Source: Strobilurus pachycystidiatus (taxonomy: Eukaryota; Basidiomycota; Agaricomycetes; Agaricales; Physalacriaceae). Taken from it: 64,000 nucleotides of DNA. The stretch spans positions 4,464,001-4,528,000 of the forward strand of contig JAHLMK010000001.1 in assembly GCA_019915135.1 (NCBI GenBank), given 5' to 3'. The translations under genes and the position numbers were made by a program. This document shows positions 48,515 through 58,645 of this stretch, one piece after another (position 1 is the stretch's first letter; each line of letters begins with the position of its first letter). The notes below the pieces were generated by a model, which saw only the letters and a list, made by a program, of their open reading frames with translations, was not told where the DNA came from and searched no databases.

Positions 48515-50575
48515 GGTGAGAGATCAAGTAGCGGAGGCGTCGGAGTGCCTATATAGTGGCTTATAGTGGTCACACCGCCTTGAGATGACTGGAGAATGGA
48601 AAAGGTTTATCACGCGAATCAGTTACATCACTTGGCTGTACCGATCGTGCCGCATCGATGCCGGCCTTTTGTTCCGTCTCCTTGAGTCGACTCCTTGTTC
48701 ACCTCGGGATTTTGAGTCTCTGTCTACTCAAGTATACACTGGCTGGGTTTGCAGGTTTACTCAATTCCGAATTGACTTGCGTCTCCTTGACGGCGCTACT
48801 GTACCTCTTGTACTGCGGACTGATGATACACTTTATCGACGAGCCCTACATCTCCCTTGGAGTCCCGAAACCCATGACAAGACTGACTGCGAGCTGCATA
48901 GCTTGTCAATCTCGGACTTAACATCCCCGATATGCCGACCGGTAATGCTCCATATTGTCGCGGAGAGTTCAAGCGCAATGACTGCTGTGCTGATGATTTG
49001 CTACCTTGGATTTCAGGCTGGATGAGTAGGCCTGGCCGGAGGGACAGATTCACAACTATGACGTTCAACTTGGGATTTTGGGAACCTCAGGCCAGCCAGC
49101 AAGTCGTGCTCCCGACTACTCAGCACAGATTTCTCCTGCAGCGAGTCCCTGCTGTCTGCCGTTCACTCGTCCTTCTGCTTCATCCAGCAGCGACTCGCAG
49201 TAGCTTCTTGAATGGCTTGGTTAGTGATGACATGATATGCAGTCCTATGCTCAGTCACTCACTACGTCAACACAGATACTCATGTTATCTGCCATCTATA
49301 CTGTAGAGAATGATCGAAATTGACTTCCTGTCTCCCGCCGCTAGAGCTCTGCGAGGCCAGCGGCTTCAGGTTAAAGCCGGGCCAGCAGATCAGGAGAAAG
49401 AGCTAGTTGTGGTCAAAGCTGCGTGAATCGGAGGTTGTGAAATGGTGAAGGGACAAGAAGGGGACATTCAGGTGGTCACTTTGGTCGGCAACGCCGGGCA
49501 CGCGCGCGACCTCGCTTAGCTTCAGTCTTCGACGAGACGACGCAAAAGGCAGTATTTATCGTGAGATTGAATTTCGCGTCGCTAGAATTGGTGTGCAAGA
49601 ATAAAATCAGAGTTGGGAGAAAAAAGAGGAAGAAGACTGTCATCTTGCGCTCCGTCTTCCCGATTGTTGAGCAACTTCTGTCGAGAAGAGGATCTTTGGA
49701 ATCCTTGCGTCTGCTAACGCGTCAAAAAAGGTGCCTACAGTCGTGTCAGTATCGTCTGTAAATGTTCCCTGTCGCGTACCGAAGCAGGTCGAAGCCCGAC
49801 GCGCGTATCCAACTTGAACCATAGCGATATTGGGTGAGTTACCGTTTCTTGGTTGGACGATGTCCCGCTTGTCTACATCAGGAACCCGATGAAGAGCCCC
49901 TTTATTTTCAATGGATGGCGAGATTCGGAGTGGGACGCAACGGGAGTGCAGTGACGCGATCGAGGGTAGGGGCGAACCCGATGCCGATCGTCTGTACTAC
50001 ATGAACTTGAAGGATGCACTTCACATTTCGCGCGTCCTTTTGAGTTCAGCGGAAGCACTATACTCTCTTGGGCGCCCATTTGGCCGAGGTGAACTGGTCC
50101 GCTTCTTTGACCCGTAAGTAAGTACTGCCTTCGTAAGCGATGAAACATAATGAGGCCGGCGGGGATCACAAAGTTGGATGTCGAGCTGATGTCGGGCATC
50201 GTGGAAGGTGCACAAGACTCTCTCAAGTTTTAGCTACCCGTGGCAACGTCGCGCACTGGCAGAGCTTTACGCAGTAGGAGTCTTGATTCCTGTGTCACGT
50301 CGTGCGAGTTCCGATGTCTGACCTGCCTACGAGAAACTGTAGCTGTCAAGGACGAACATGCAAGTCGGCCCTGTGTAGTTCGTTGCCGCCTCAGGGTCTG
50401 GAATGACTGGAACTGAGCGCCCGTGGCGAGATGGTGTGGTCGTGGACGGCCGGAGAATGCCGAGACCCCGGCTTGATACGCGTGTCCACAGCCTCACACC
50501 TTGTTGCCCTAATACTCCTTTGCTCGTCGTCCCCGCCGCTGTCCACCCGCCTTTTACCCTCATCCCACGACCATC
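48515..50575. other. Gene-poor 2.1-kb stretch between divergent genes
   Basis: Holds the promoter of the penta-EF-hand gene and of YPT1. A 146-codon plus frame at 48585-49025 and a 117-codon minus frame at 49873-50226 have no recognisable domain, and neither shows clear intron-exon continuation. CT-rich sequence at 50500-50570 is the likely YPT1 core promoter. Confidence 0.45.
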
Positions 50576-51639
50576 ATGCACACAAGCGAATACGACTATC
50601 TCTTCAAGCTCCTTCTCATTGGAGACTCTGGCGTCGGCAAGGTCCGTGTGTGCTCATTGGCCCGCCACGCCGCCCCACTGACTCCTCTGCGACAGTCCTG
50701 CCTGCTCCTCCGTTTTGCGGACGACACCTACACGGAGAGCTACATCAGCACGATTGGCGTCGACTTCAAGATTAGAACCATTGAGCTCGAGGGGAAGACG
50801 GTGAAGCTCCAGATTGTGAGTGCTGCTCTTTTGCTACACCGCCTCTCTTCCTTCTTTGCTCGCCGTCTTCTCGCCGGCGGGGCGGCAGAACGCTCGCTGC
50901 TGCGCGGAATATTCCCTTTGACTCGCCATCACAAACCTGCCTCCACCCCTCATGCCGCATGATGTCCTTCATTTGCTGACCCTTCAATGTAGTGGGATAC
51001 AGCAGGTATGGCGCGTTGCCCAAAGCCCGTCGCAGTCCATTGACCTTTCTCTCTTCCACAGGACAGGAACGTTTCCGCACCATCACATCCTCCTACTACC
51101 GGGGCGCCCACGGCATCATCGTGGTGTATGACGTTACCGACAGCGGTTTGTCTCCCTTCTCTTCGCCATCTCCGACGTGCTGACAAAGCGACCTCTAGAT
51201 ACCTTCACAAATGTGAAACAATGGCTGCAGGAGATTGACCGTTATGCATCGGAAGGCGTCAACAAACTCCTTGTCGGCAACAAGTCTGACCTGACGAGCA
51301 AGAAGGTTGTCGAATATGGCGCAGCGAAGGTGCGTGGCACATTACCAGAGCTCTCAGTACCCGCTCACCATCTTTCGTGTGCAGGAATTCGCTGAGACTA
51401 TCAGCATTCCTTTCCTTGAGACGTCGGCGAAGAACGCCACCAACGTTGAACAGGCTTTCTTGACCATGGCTAAACAGATCAAAGACCGGTTAGTCTGCCC
51501 TCCCTTCCCCACCGGAGGTCTCTCATTAAGCTCTGTTGATAGCATGGGCTCGACTTCTACGCCGGCCGGAAGTGCCAAGTCGTCAACCATAACACCTGGT
51601 CAGACGGTACAGCAACAGCAAGCTGGAGGATGCTGCTAA
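50576..51639 (+). CDS. YPT1: Rab GTPase Ypt1/Rab1
   Basis: Controls ER-to-Golgi vesicle docking and autophagy. Start [20 protein letters not shown] at 50576. The P-loop GDSGVGKSCLLLRF spans the first intron, the effector loop is [16 protein letters not shown], the switch II motif [19 protein letters not shown] is assembled through a 13-nt exon (50993-51005), then GNKSDL and [14 protein letters not shown]. The tail [15 protein letters not shown] ends in the prenylated double cysteine, TAA at 51637-51639. Sequence and size (about 203 residues) match Rab1. Six introns split the gene. The Golgi Arf exchange factor at 4.4-9.8 kb acts in the same pathway but is not a close neighbour. Confidence 0.96.
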
Positions 51640-51869
51640 ATGGGCGATTTTATTCTGGGAATATCGTTTACATTTGGCGTTGCTCGCTCTAATCTTGTTC
51701 CCTCTTCACCTCATACAGTATCTGGAATAGTTGCGTTTTTTTCCCTATACATATAGTTTCTCTTTCTCTATACGCTTCAAATGATGGACTTGTCTCGATG
51801 TTGATACCCTTGAATCTGGTAGAGCAATTCGAAGTGATCCTGAAGTGAGCGATCTGCATTGCTCTGAGT
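51640..51869. other. 3' flank of YPT1
   Basis: AT-rich sequence downstream of the YPT1 stop with CATATAG/TATACG runs near 51745-51770; no coding sequence. Confidence 0.45.
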
Positions 51870-52840
51870 CTACACCACCGCTTGGGGATTTGATTCTGTC
51901 GGGACCAATCGAGGGAACAACACATTGAAGCCGATCTGATTACATATATACCTACTTTAGACGTAAATTTAAGTGAAAATTGTTGGTCTCAAAACGGACT
52001 CAGCTGGACCTCAAAACGACGTCGGCCCTCAAAAGCCAATATGACCTCTGACTGGCTTCACTTGGGGTCAAATTTGACCTGCCGTTGAACTTTGCTATCC
52101 CGCGTCAAAACTCGTTGCTTTTGGACTCAATCCGGGCTCCTCGCGGGACTTGGACCATTTTTGCAAACTTGGGTTTCAACGACCGTTTTTGGTAGCTGGC
52201 TCACTTGGCTCCCACCACGACACGGTCCCCCGCAATTCTGCCTGCAAAGACTTGCCTCGCTCGCTATGAACGGTCGACACTCACGGCATGCTGCCCATTC
52301 CGGCATTGCGGCCTCGCTGCTGGACATTGATTTTGGACTTGGCTCACGGCGGTGCGAATCTTCTTCTCCTTTTTTTAGTGACTCACACTCTTGCAGGGCA
52401 GGCCAACCTCTCCCATACAGTACTTGCCACAACGGCACCACTACCGCCATCCCATATTGTTGGCATGCCCTCTCCCTAGCATTTGTAGCGGGCGCCGACT
52501 CCCGCGGCGGTAGTTTTTTTTTCTGGCCTCGCCTACCTGTCCGCTGCTTGTCGTCGTCTACGCATCGTCTCTTAATGTACCATGCTGCATTTCTATATAC
52601 CGAAACAATATATGATATTTCTACTGTTTTCCATGCTACAGTGCAGCATCGTCACATTTTAGGACAGCCAGCCAGAGAAAAAAAAAGGCCATCCAGGCAC
52701 ATAAACCTCAAATTGCGTCTCAGACAGTCAGACCTCTGCTGGAACTTCCCTCGATTGCCTAAATTTGAGGTCAAACTGGGATCGGGCCGGAAATTCGAGC
52801 CTCGGAGCCAAATCGGACTATACCCCAAGCGGTGGTGTAG
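51870..52840. mobile_element. TIR-bounded non-autonomous element (about 0.97 kb)
   Basis: The 18-mer CTACACCACCGCTTGGGG at 51870-51887 is repeated as an exact inverted copy at 52823-52840. The dinucleotide TA sits at matching places in both ends (51871-51872 and 52838-52839), so a TA target duplication is possible. The right end read inward also starts CACTACACC, as in CACTA-like ends, but the left end differs at two bases. Sub-terminal motifs built on CTCAAA/TTTGAGG recur at both ends (for example about 51992, 52013, 52708 and 52766), and a perfect palindrome GGTCAAATTTGACC lies at about 52068-52081. No transposase is encoded. The 267-codon plus frame at 52092-52895 runs past the right end and has no recognisable domain. 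Confidence 0.6.
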
Positions 52841-53012
52841 TGTCACCCTGTTAGCCCCTATTCCGCATGTCGTGATCCCCCACGTGTGCTTGTGACTGTA
52901 TCTCATCTTGGACTTGTACCACCGTGTACACTTGCAAGACGACCTCGTCGGTCGCTCTGTTCTGTATATATCTGTCTTTTGAACGACCGAGGAAGCGCTA
53001 CACAAGACCACC

Positions 53013-56000
53013 ATGTCCTACAACGGAGGGTCCCGTCCTCGTGGCAACGGACACCAAGGCGGACGGGGCGGTGGACCCACCAGAAACACCCACCAGGATA
53101 GAGGTAGGGGACGCAACAACGGTCCCTATGATCGTCCAACCACTCGGTCAAGTCCCCCTGCTATTGGGCAGGTGATCTCGGTCAGAACGAATTGCTTCCC
53201 AATCCGAAGGCTGGTAGTCCCTCAACTTCGTGACTCTCTATGCTCACCGTCATCTAAGACTCCCGCAGGAGACTTGTTATCAGTATAAGAGTGAGTCTCT
53301 TGGCATTTTCTGCAGTTTTCATCACTGTTGACATCACGCCAACTTCTAGTCAGTACGCATCAACTGTTCCAGTTTTTTGGATCATTGGTGCTCATCGTGA
53401 GCCCAGCTTTCGAACCAGAGGTGAAAATCAGGGAGCGTGGAGTAGAGCTCTTCCACAAGTTGCAGAATGTTGTTGCTCCGCAGGTTTTTGGACGGAAAGC
53501 TGTCTTCGACGGTAAAGATTTGGCCTACAGTTTTGGCCCATTACAATTTACAGGGTCTAGTACTGGCACGGGACAGGTGATAAACACGCTCTCCTCGCTT
53601 AGTTGCCCTTTTCTAATACTTTGGTACTAGTTTTCCGTTGATCTCGCAGACAGATCCGGCGACAATGCTGTTCGCGGTCGGGCGCCATACAGAATAACGT
53701 TCGTGCTTACAGCTGGTTCAGCTGTCAAATTAAGGCGAGCAGTCTTTTCCTTCCTACCCTAGCTTGGGATTCTCCTGGACCTCGCTAAATTGTCTATAGC
53801 GACTTGACACGCCTATTGCAACACCTGGGCAACATGACACCTGGAGCGATACCATCCGAAGCTGTAACGAGTGGTATCGCGACCGCCGTCAATATTCTCC
53901 AGCTCATCATACGCCAAGAGAGTGACCAGTACGTCTCTCATGATGCTCAGCCGTACTTGAGCTTGAATGTGTACAGGAAATATCCGCACAATCGTCAGTC
54001 GTATTTCATGCCCGACCACAGAGATACCCGTAATCTCTTGAATCGCAATGCAAAGTCTCAGATGACTGGGCTCCAACTTGTCAAGGGATTTTTCCAGTGA
54101 GTCCTTTCGTGACTCTTGATCATCCACCGAGCCCTTCCAAGATCGGTGAAGCCAACGCTTTCTGGAGCTGTCATCAACGTAGACGTCACCATGGCTGCGA
54201 TGTTCATCCCACAGGATGCTCTCCGAACGGTCCTCCAATTTTTCGGGCTGACGGAGAATCCGTCAGCGCTGGAATTGACGGCACAACAGTCCTTTTTCCA
54301 CGAGGTGAAGAGATTTTTGAAGGGCCTGCGTATAACTGTTCGGAGCTCGTCTCGAGGAGAGAAGATTACACGGACTATCAGAGATTTAGAACCAACGGGT
54401 GCGATGTATCAGTTCAACGACCGGAATGGACGACGTACGACTGTCCGTGTAAGCATTTTTTCTCGTATCTGCCAATGATCAGCGTTTCATATCAGCCTAT
54501 AGGACCACTTTATGCAAGCCTATAATCAACGCGTTCAATATCCTAGGATTGTGGCGGTCGTCTTATCCAAACCGGATGCACCTACTCCGATCATCGTCCC
54601 TCTCGAATTCTGCGACATCGTTCCGGGACAGATCTACAAGAAGCGCCTTCCTTCCCACCTCACAAGTGAGGCAGTCACTTTCGGAACGACGCCGCCTCTT
54701 CAACGATGGAATGCGATCACTGGTGCCGGGAATCAATACGCTCAAACCCCAGTAAGGTTCTATTGGTAGAAAGCGAACTTTGTCTTGATACCTCTTCGAA
54801 TCGTAGGTTCTGGGTTATTCCATGTCGCCGTACGTCAGGGCGGCGCAGATGGAGATTTCAACAACCCCGTTGAATGTGCAAGGCACGATTCTTCCCCCGC
54901 CTGTGGTCAAGGGAACTATACCTCAGACTGGCCACGACGTTAAAGAAACGGTAAGATTTAAGTCCTGAAGAGCAACGTTTTCTGACATGACAAAGACCCT
55001 CGAAGTCAAGGACGGAGTTTGGAACTTTAGAGATCTTGGTTTCTACCGACCCGCAATCCTTGAACGTTGGGGTTTCGTCAACTTTGCTCATCAGGCAGTA
55101 GCAGACAAGCTCGCTGGTTTCGCGGACCGTTGTAGACGTCTAGGTTAGTGCGACCAGTAGACACTTTAAGTTGAACTTGTAATCTAACACTCATTTGAAC
55201 AGGAATGGGTACGTTGCACGCCGCTCTGATTCTTATTCCGTTTTTTTTTCACATACAGTACTTCCAGCCGTTCAACCTCATGTCTTGGGGATCAACCCTA
55301 ATCCTCTCCTCACAACGAAGCAGATCAGACACGAGTTAGAGAAGTTCCTCTTCGACTTTCAAAAGGAGGCAGCTCGTCGAAATGTACCGGGCTTGCCGCA
55401 ACTTCTCATGGTGATTCTGCCGCCGAATACGCCTGACGTCAAGCATGCGGTGAAATTCTGGGGTGATATTATCAGAGGTAAGTTACCTTCGAATGGTCAT
55501 CGTCAACTAACCACCGGCTGATTTCTACCAGGGATTCCCACCCAATGCATACGGAGCGATAAGCTTTCGCCAGCTAACCTCGATCAGTACTGGGCCAATG
55601 TCGCTCAAAAGTAAGTTATTTCCACCATGCCAAGGTAGCCCTGCTCAAACCGTCCGTCATATGAAGGGGCAACACCCGGCTGGGCGGTATCAATAGTGGC
55701 GTACATTCAAGCATGCTTCCTCGTGAGCCTTTCATGATTATCGGTGTGTTGTTAGTCCGAATATCCTTGACTCGTATTCAAGAAACTTTTCAGGCGCGGA
55801 CGTTGCGCATGCGCCTCCAAGAACCCTTCGTCCGTCTTATGTTGGTCTTGCCTGGTCTTCCAATGAGTCTGCTTCGCAATATGGCGGCGAAATTGAAGTT
55901 CAGGAGCCCAGGGTCGAACGCATACAAAACCTTGGCGACATGATTACTCGTGCAGTCAAGAAGTGGTCCGCATTGAGAGCTTACAATTTCTTGCCCCAGA

Positions 56001-56959
56001 GGATCGTTTTCATGAGAGACGGGCTTTCCGATGCCGAGTTCACGAATGTCGGAAGTGCCGAACTTGCGGACATGAAAGCCGCTCTGAAAGTTCTCTACGA
56101 CTTCGCTAACCAGAACAGGAAAGAGACCCAAAAGGAATTCATGTTCCCGACGATCACTTATTTGTTCGTGGTCAAACGGTGGACGGCTTGCTTTCTTGGG
56201 TTTGGCAGCCGCACTCATCGTCATCAACAGGCATCATGTAAAGTTCTTTCCTCCGGATCCAGAAGACTCGTCGTATGTGCATTTGGTAACTACAAACACG
56301 AGATCTCATGCTCTTTCTAGCATTTCGGACAGAAAGGGGAATGTTAGGGCTGGCTTTGTCACCTCGGACGATGGCATACGCCACCCGCGTTTCAAAGAAT
56401 TCTATCTGCAATCACACACGGCCCTTCAAGGAAGTAAGGAAGCATGGCTTTACCCTCCTTCCAATCTTCAGGTGACTCACTCGCTCCAGCCGCCCGTAGT
56501 GCACGTCATGTAATCTACTGGGATGAAAATCTCGACTACGACGTGAAAAAGTCAGTGATCGACCGACAATTGTTCTCTTTACCGAAAAGTGACGCAACAA
56601 TTCCAGATGGCAGACCCTCTGCTTTGATTTGTGTCATGTATATTCCAATGCATCTCGTTCAATTTCTCTACCCGCACCCGTATATTGTGAGCAGATTCGT
56701 TTGGCTGCTTTGACCGTTGGGACTGACACAAAACACAGATGCCGATGTACGTCTCCGGCTCACTCCTTATGCACTCAGCTCATGCAGGTCCTAGAAAATC
56801 TGCGGAAGGGCACAGTACCACTATGACCCCGATGACGAGGGTGTACCATTTGGCAGTGATTCTGGAACCGCTTCGGACTCGGACATGTTTGACCTAGGAG
56901 CGTGGCGCAAACGGTTCAAGCAGCCCCGATCTGCGGTCTGCCCTAGTTTCTATCTATAA
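53013..56959 (+). CDS. Argonaute (RNA silencing slicer)
   Basis: Binds small RNAs and cleaves matching transcripts. Start MSYNGGSRPRGNGHQGGRGG at 53013 gives an RGG-rich N-terminus. Many short introns separate the N domain (PEVKIRERGVELFHKLQNVV), linker (MTGLQLVKGFFQSVKPTLSG), PAZ region (KRFLKGLRITVRSSSRGEK, VQYPRIVAVVLSKPD, LEFCDIVPGQIYKKRL), MID (LPQLLMVILPPNTPDVKHAV, GIPTQCIRSDKLS) and PIWI. The slicer residues can be placed as Asp in IIGADVAHAPPR, Glu in EPRVERIQNLGDM, Asp in FMRDGLSDAEF and His in DLCHVYSNASRSISLPAP. The C-terminus AVCPSFYL ends at TAA 56957-56959. The enzyme therefore looks active. Splice sites between 56470 and 56800 are the least certain. A TIR element lies just upstream. 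Confidence 0.93.
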
Positions 56960-57080
56960 CATCTCCAAGCATACATATCTAAGATTCAGACGTATATAGT
57001 TGTATGTATTTGTACAAAACAAAGTAGCCATGCACGGAACTGATGCGACGCAGGTTGGGCTGCATGGGGCTTTGGTTGAC

Positions 57081-57473
57081 AAGATCTCCTTTGGCTCAAA
57101 CGTAGCGGTCGCAGACTTTCTCCAAGGCTCTAGAATCTGGGTAGTGGACAGCACGGACGCTGCAAGGGATTGTGTAAAAGATATAAGCGACATGAAAAGC
57201 ATAAGGGGAAGCGGAGTTGTATTCATTCCAGAGGTCTTCGAAAAAAAAACGGAGACTCCTTATTTGAAACAAGTTGTGCATGTACACATATCGTCAAGAT
57301 CTTCTTCGGGTCAACAGTAGCGGTCGCAAACTTTCTCCACGGCTCTAGAATCTGGGTAGCGGACAGCACGGACGCTGCAAGGGATTGTGTAGAACATAAG
57401 CGACTTTGAAGGCACATAAGCGAGAGTGGGGTTGTATTCAATCCAGAAGTCTTCGAGAGAAACGGAGACTCCT
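57081..57473. repeat. Two-copy tandem duplication of about 180 bp
   Basis: 57081-57260 and 57296-57473 are clearly copies of each other, most similar in the block TAGCGGTCGCA..., the 20-mer TCTAGAATCTGGGTAGTGGA (one change in copy two), and GCACGGACGCTGCAAGGGAT; both end with CGGAGACTCCT. On the minus strand both copies keep an open frame ending in VCDRYV or VCDRYC followed by a stop, which may be a coding remnant or chance. The unit lies just downstream of Argonaute. Confidence 0.85.
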
Positions 57474-57901
57474 CAGATGGGTACATGTACGACTTGTACC
57501 CATATATCATATCCCAGAAATCCGTCTACATAGCCTACATAATGGTCACTGTGGTCCTGATCACAAGATGTTTTAGCGTACTGTCGAGGGAAGCCGTAGA
57601 AAGAAAGGAAGTCAGGATAACTAGGATTTGAAAGACGGAGCATCGCGTGTAAGCGCTTTCCCATTCATTGGTCGAAAGGATCATCATATCGACAAGGTGA
57701 AATGAGTACTCACTAGATGGATGACAGATCGAGCGGGATCGGGCGGATTGATAGGTTTTGGGCCTATAATGCTGGTAAGACGTATTGCAGTGACAGGATC
57801 CTAAAGGCGACTCACCGAATACGTCCATTTCGGCAGTAAACGGGCCAAAGACGACAGTCTGAGATAGACATCTTCTTGCCTCTGACTCACTCTCTCAAGA
57901 C
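57474..57901 (-). pseudogene. Possible coding remnant of unknown gene
   Basis: Minus-strand exon-like pieces can be joined: FGPFTAEMDVFGPKPINPPD and PARSVIHL from about 57860-57715, with GT..AG introns at each side, then PDFLSFYGFPRQYAKTSCDQ from about 57635. The pattern PARSVIHL-PDFLSFYGFP is faintly like the N-terminus of fungal terpene cyclases (LPDLLS...PWPR), but the metal-binding DDxxD and NSE motifs are not found downstream, where the sequence runs into the tandem repeat. Function unassigned. The same stretch also holds the promoter of the GST gene. Confidence 0.25.
57612..57688. repeat. Dispersed repeat, copy 1 (left of GST gene)
   Basis: Begins TCAGGATAACTAGGATTTGA and continues through GGAGCATCGCG, GCGCTTTCC and TCATCAT; the same order recurs at 59380-59456. 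The two copies are in the same orientation and enclose the GST gene. Confidence 0.7.
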
Positions 57902-58645
57902 ATGGCGATCGTCCTATATGACATACCCTCCATCCTGGCTTCCAAGACATACTCCCCAAATGTCATGAAAGTGCGTTACGCACTAAACTACAAGCGACTA
58001 TCGTACACCACCACCTGGGTCGATTTCCCAGATATCCAAGCGCTGTACGAGCGTCTCGGTGTGCAATCCACCGCCAGATGGAACAACGGCGCGCCATGGT
58101 ACACCCTCCCGCTCCTCTCCGACTCGACGACTGGCAGAGTCATAGTCGACTCCGAGGCAATCGCGTCGTACCTCGACGAGGCGTATCCCGACACGCCGCG
58201 TCTGTTCGCCGAAGAGTCCAGGGAGTTCGTGCGGTTCTTTCATTCCAAGCTGGGGCCACTCCGGCCTCTCGCGGTCCCCACGACGAGCCGTATCCTGAAC
58301 CCTGCTAGCGCGGAATACTACAGACGGACGCGGGAGAGCATGGGCCTTGGGATGCTCACGGATGACGATGCGAAGGGGCAGTGGGAAAAGTGGCATGTGG
58401 AGCTGGGAGAGGTCGATGACTGGCTGCGCAAACACAGTTCCGGTCCAGGAAGGTGGGTGTTAGGAGAAAAGGCCTCGTTCGGCGATATGGTTGTCGCCAG
58501 CTTCATCCTGTGGGTTCGGAGATTATGGGGCGATGATAGCGCGGAGTGGCAAAGCGTATCGGAGTGGCATGGGGGGCGCTGGGCCGCGTCGCTGGAAGGA
58601 ATGAGCGAGTTCGAGACGTCGCCACTGGCGGACCAAGGCGTCTGA
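57902..58645 (+). CDS. Glutathione S-transferase, etherase-like class
   Basis: Single-exon gene of 247 codons, exceptional here where nearly all genes have introns. The thioredoxin-like N-domain starts MAIVLYDIPSILASKTYSPN and continues KVRYALNYKRLSYTTTWVDF, the glutathione-site segment LPLLSD and VDSEAIASYLDEAYPDT (the Ser that contacts the gamma-glutamyl group). The helical C-domain includes RWVLGEKASFGDMVVASFIL with the conserved GD pair. The tail is ESEF-like without a targeting signal. The N-terminal pattern matches the fungal etherase-related (GTE) class, expanded in wood- and litter-decay basidiomycetes and linked to detoxification. Substrate unknown. Confidence 0.9.
   Translation: MAIVLYDIPSILASKTYSPNVMKVRYALNYKRLSYTTTWVDFPDIQALYERLGVQSTARWNNGAPWYTLPLLSDSTTGRVIVDSEAIASYLDEAYPDTPRLFAEESREFVRFFHSKLGPLRPLAVPTTSRILNPASAEYYRRTRESMGLGMLTDDDAKGQWEKWHVELGEVDDWLRKHSSGPGRWVLGEKASFGDMVVASFILWVRRLWGDDSAEWQSVSEWHGGRWAASLEGMSEFETSPLADQGV

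Noticed and set aside
48585..49025. 146-codon plus-strand frame between the EF-hand gene and YPT1
   Set aside because: No family resemblance; composition like translated non-coding DNA; lies directly over the EF-hand promoter.
46141..49290. Similar CTCAGTCACTCAC-ACGTC strings near 46175 and 49252
   Set aside because: The match covers only about 20 bases with mismatches and does not extend, so it is not supported as a repeat family.
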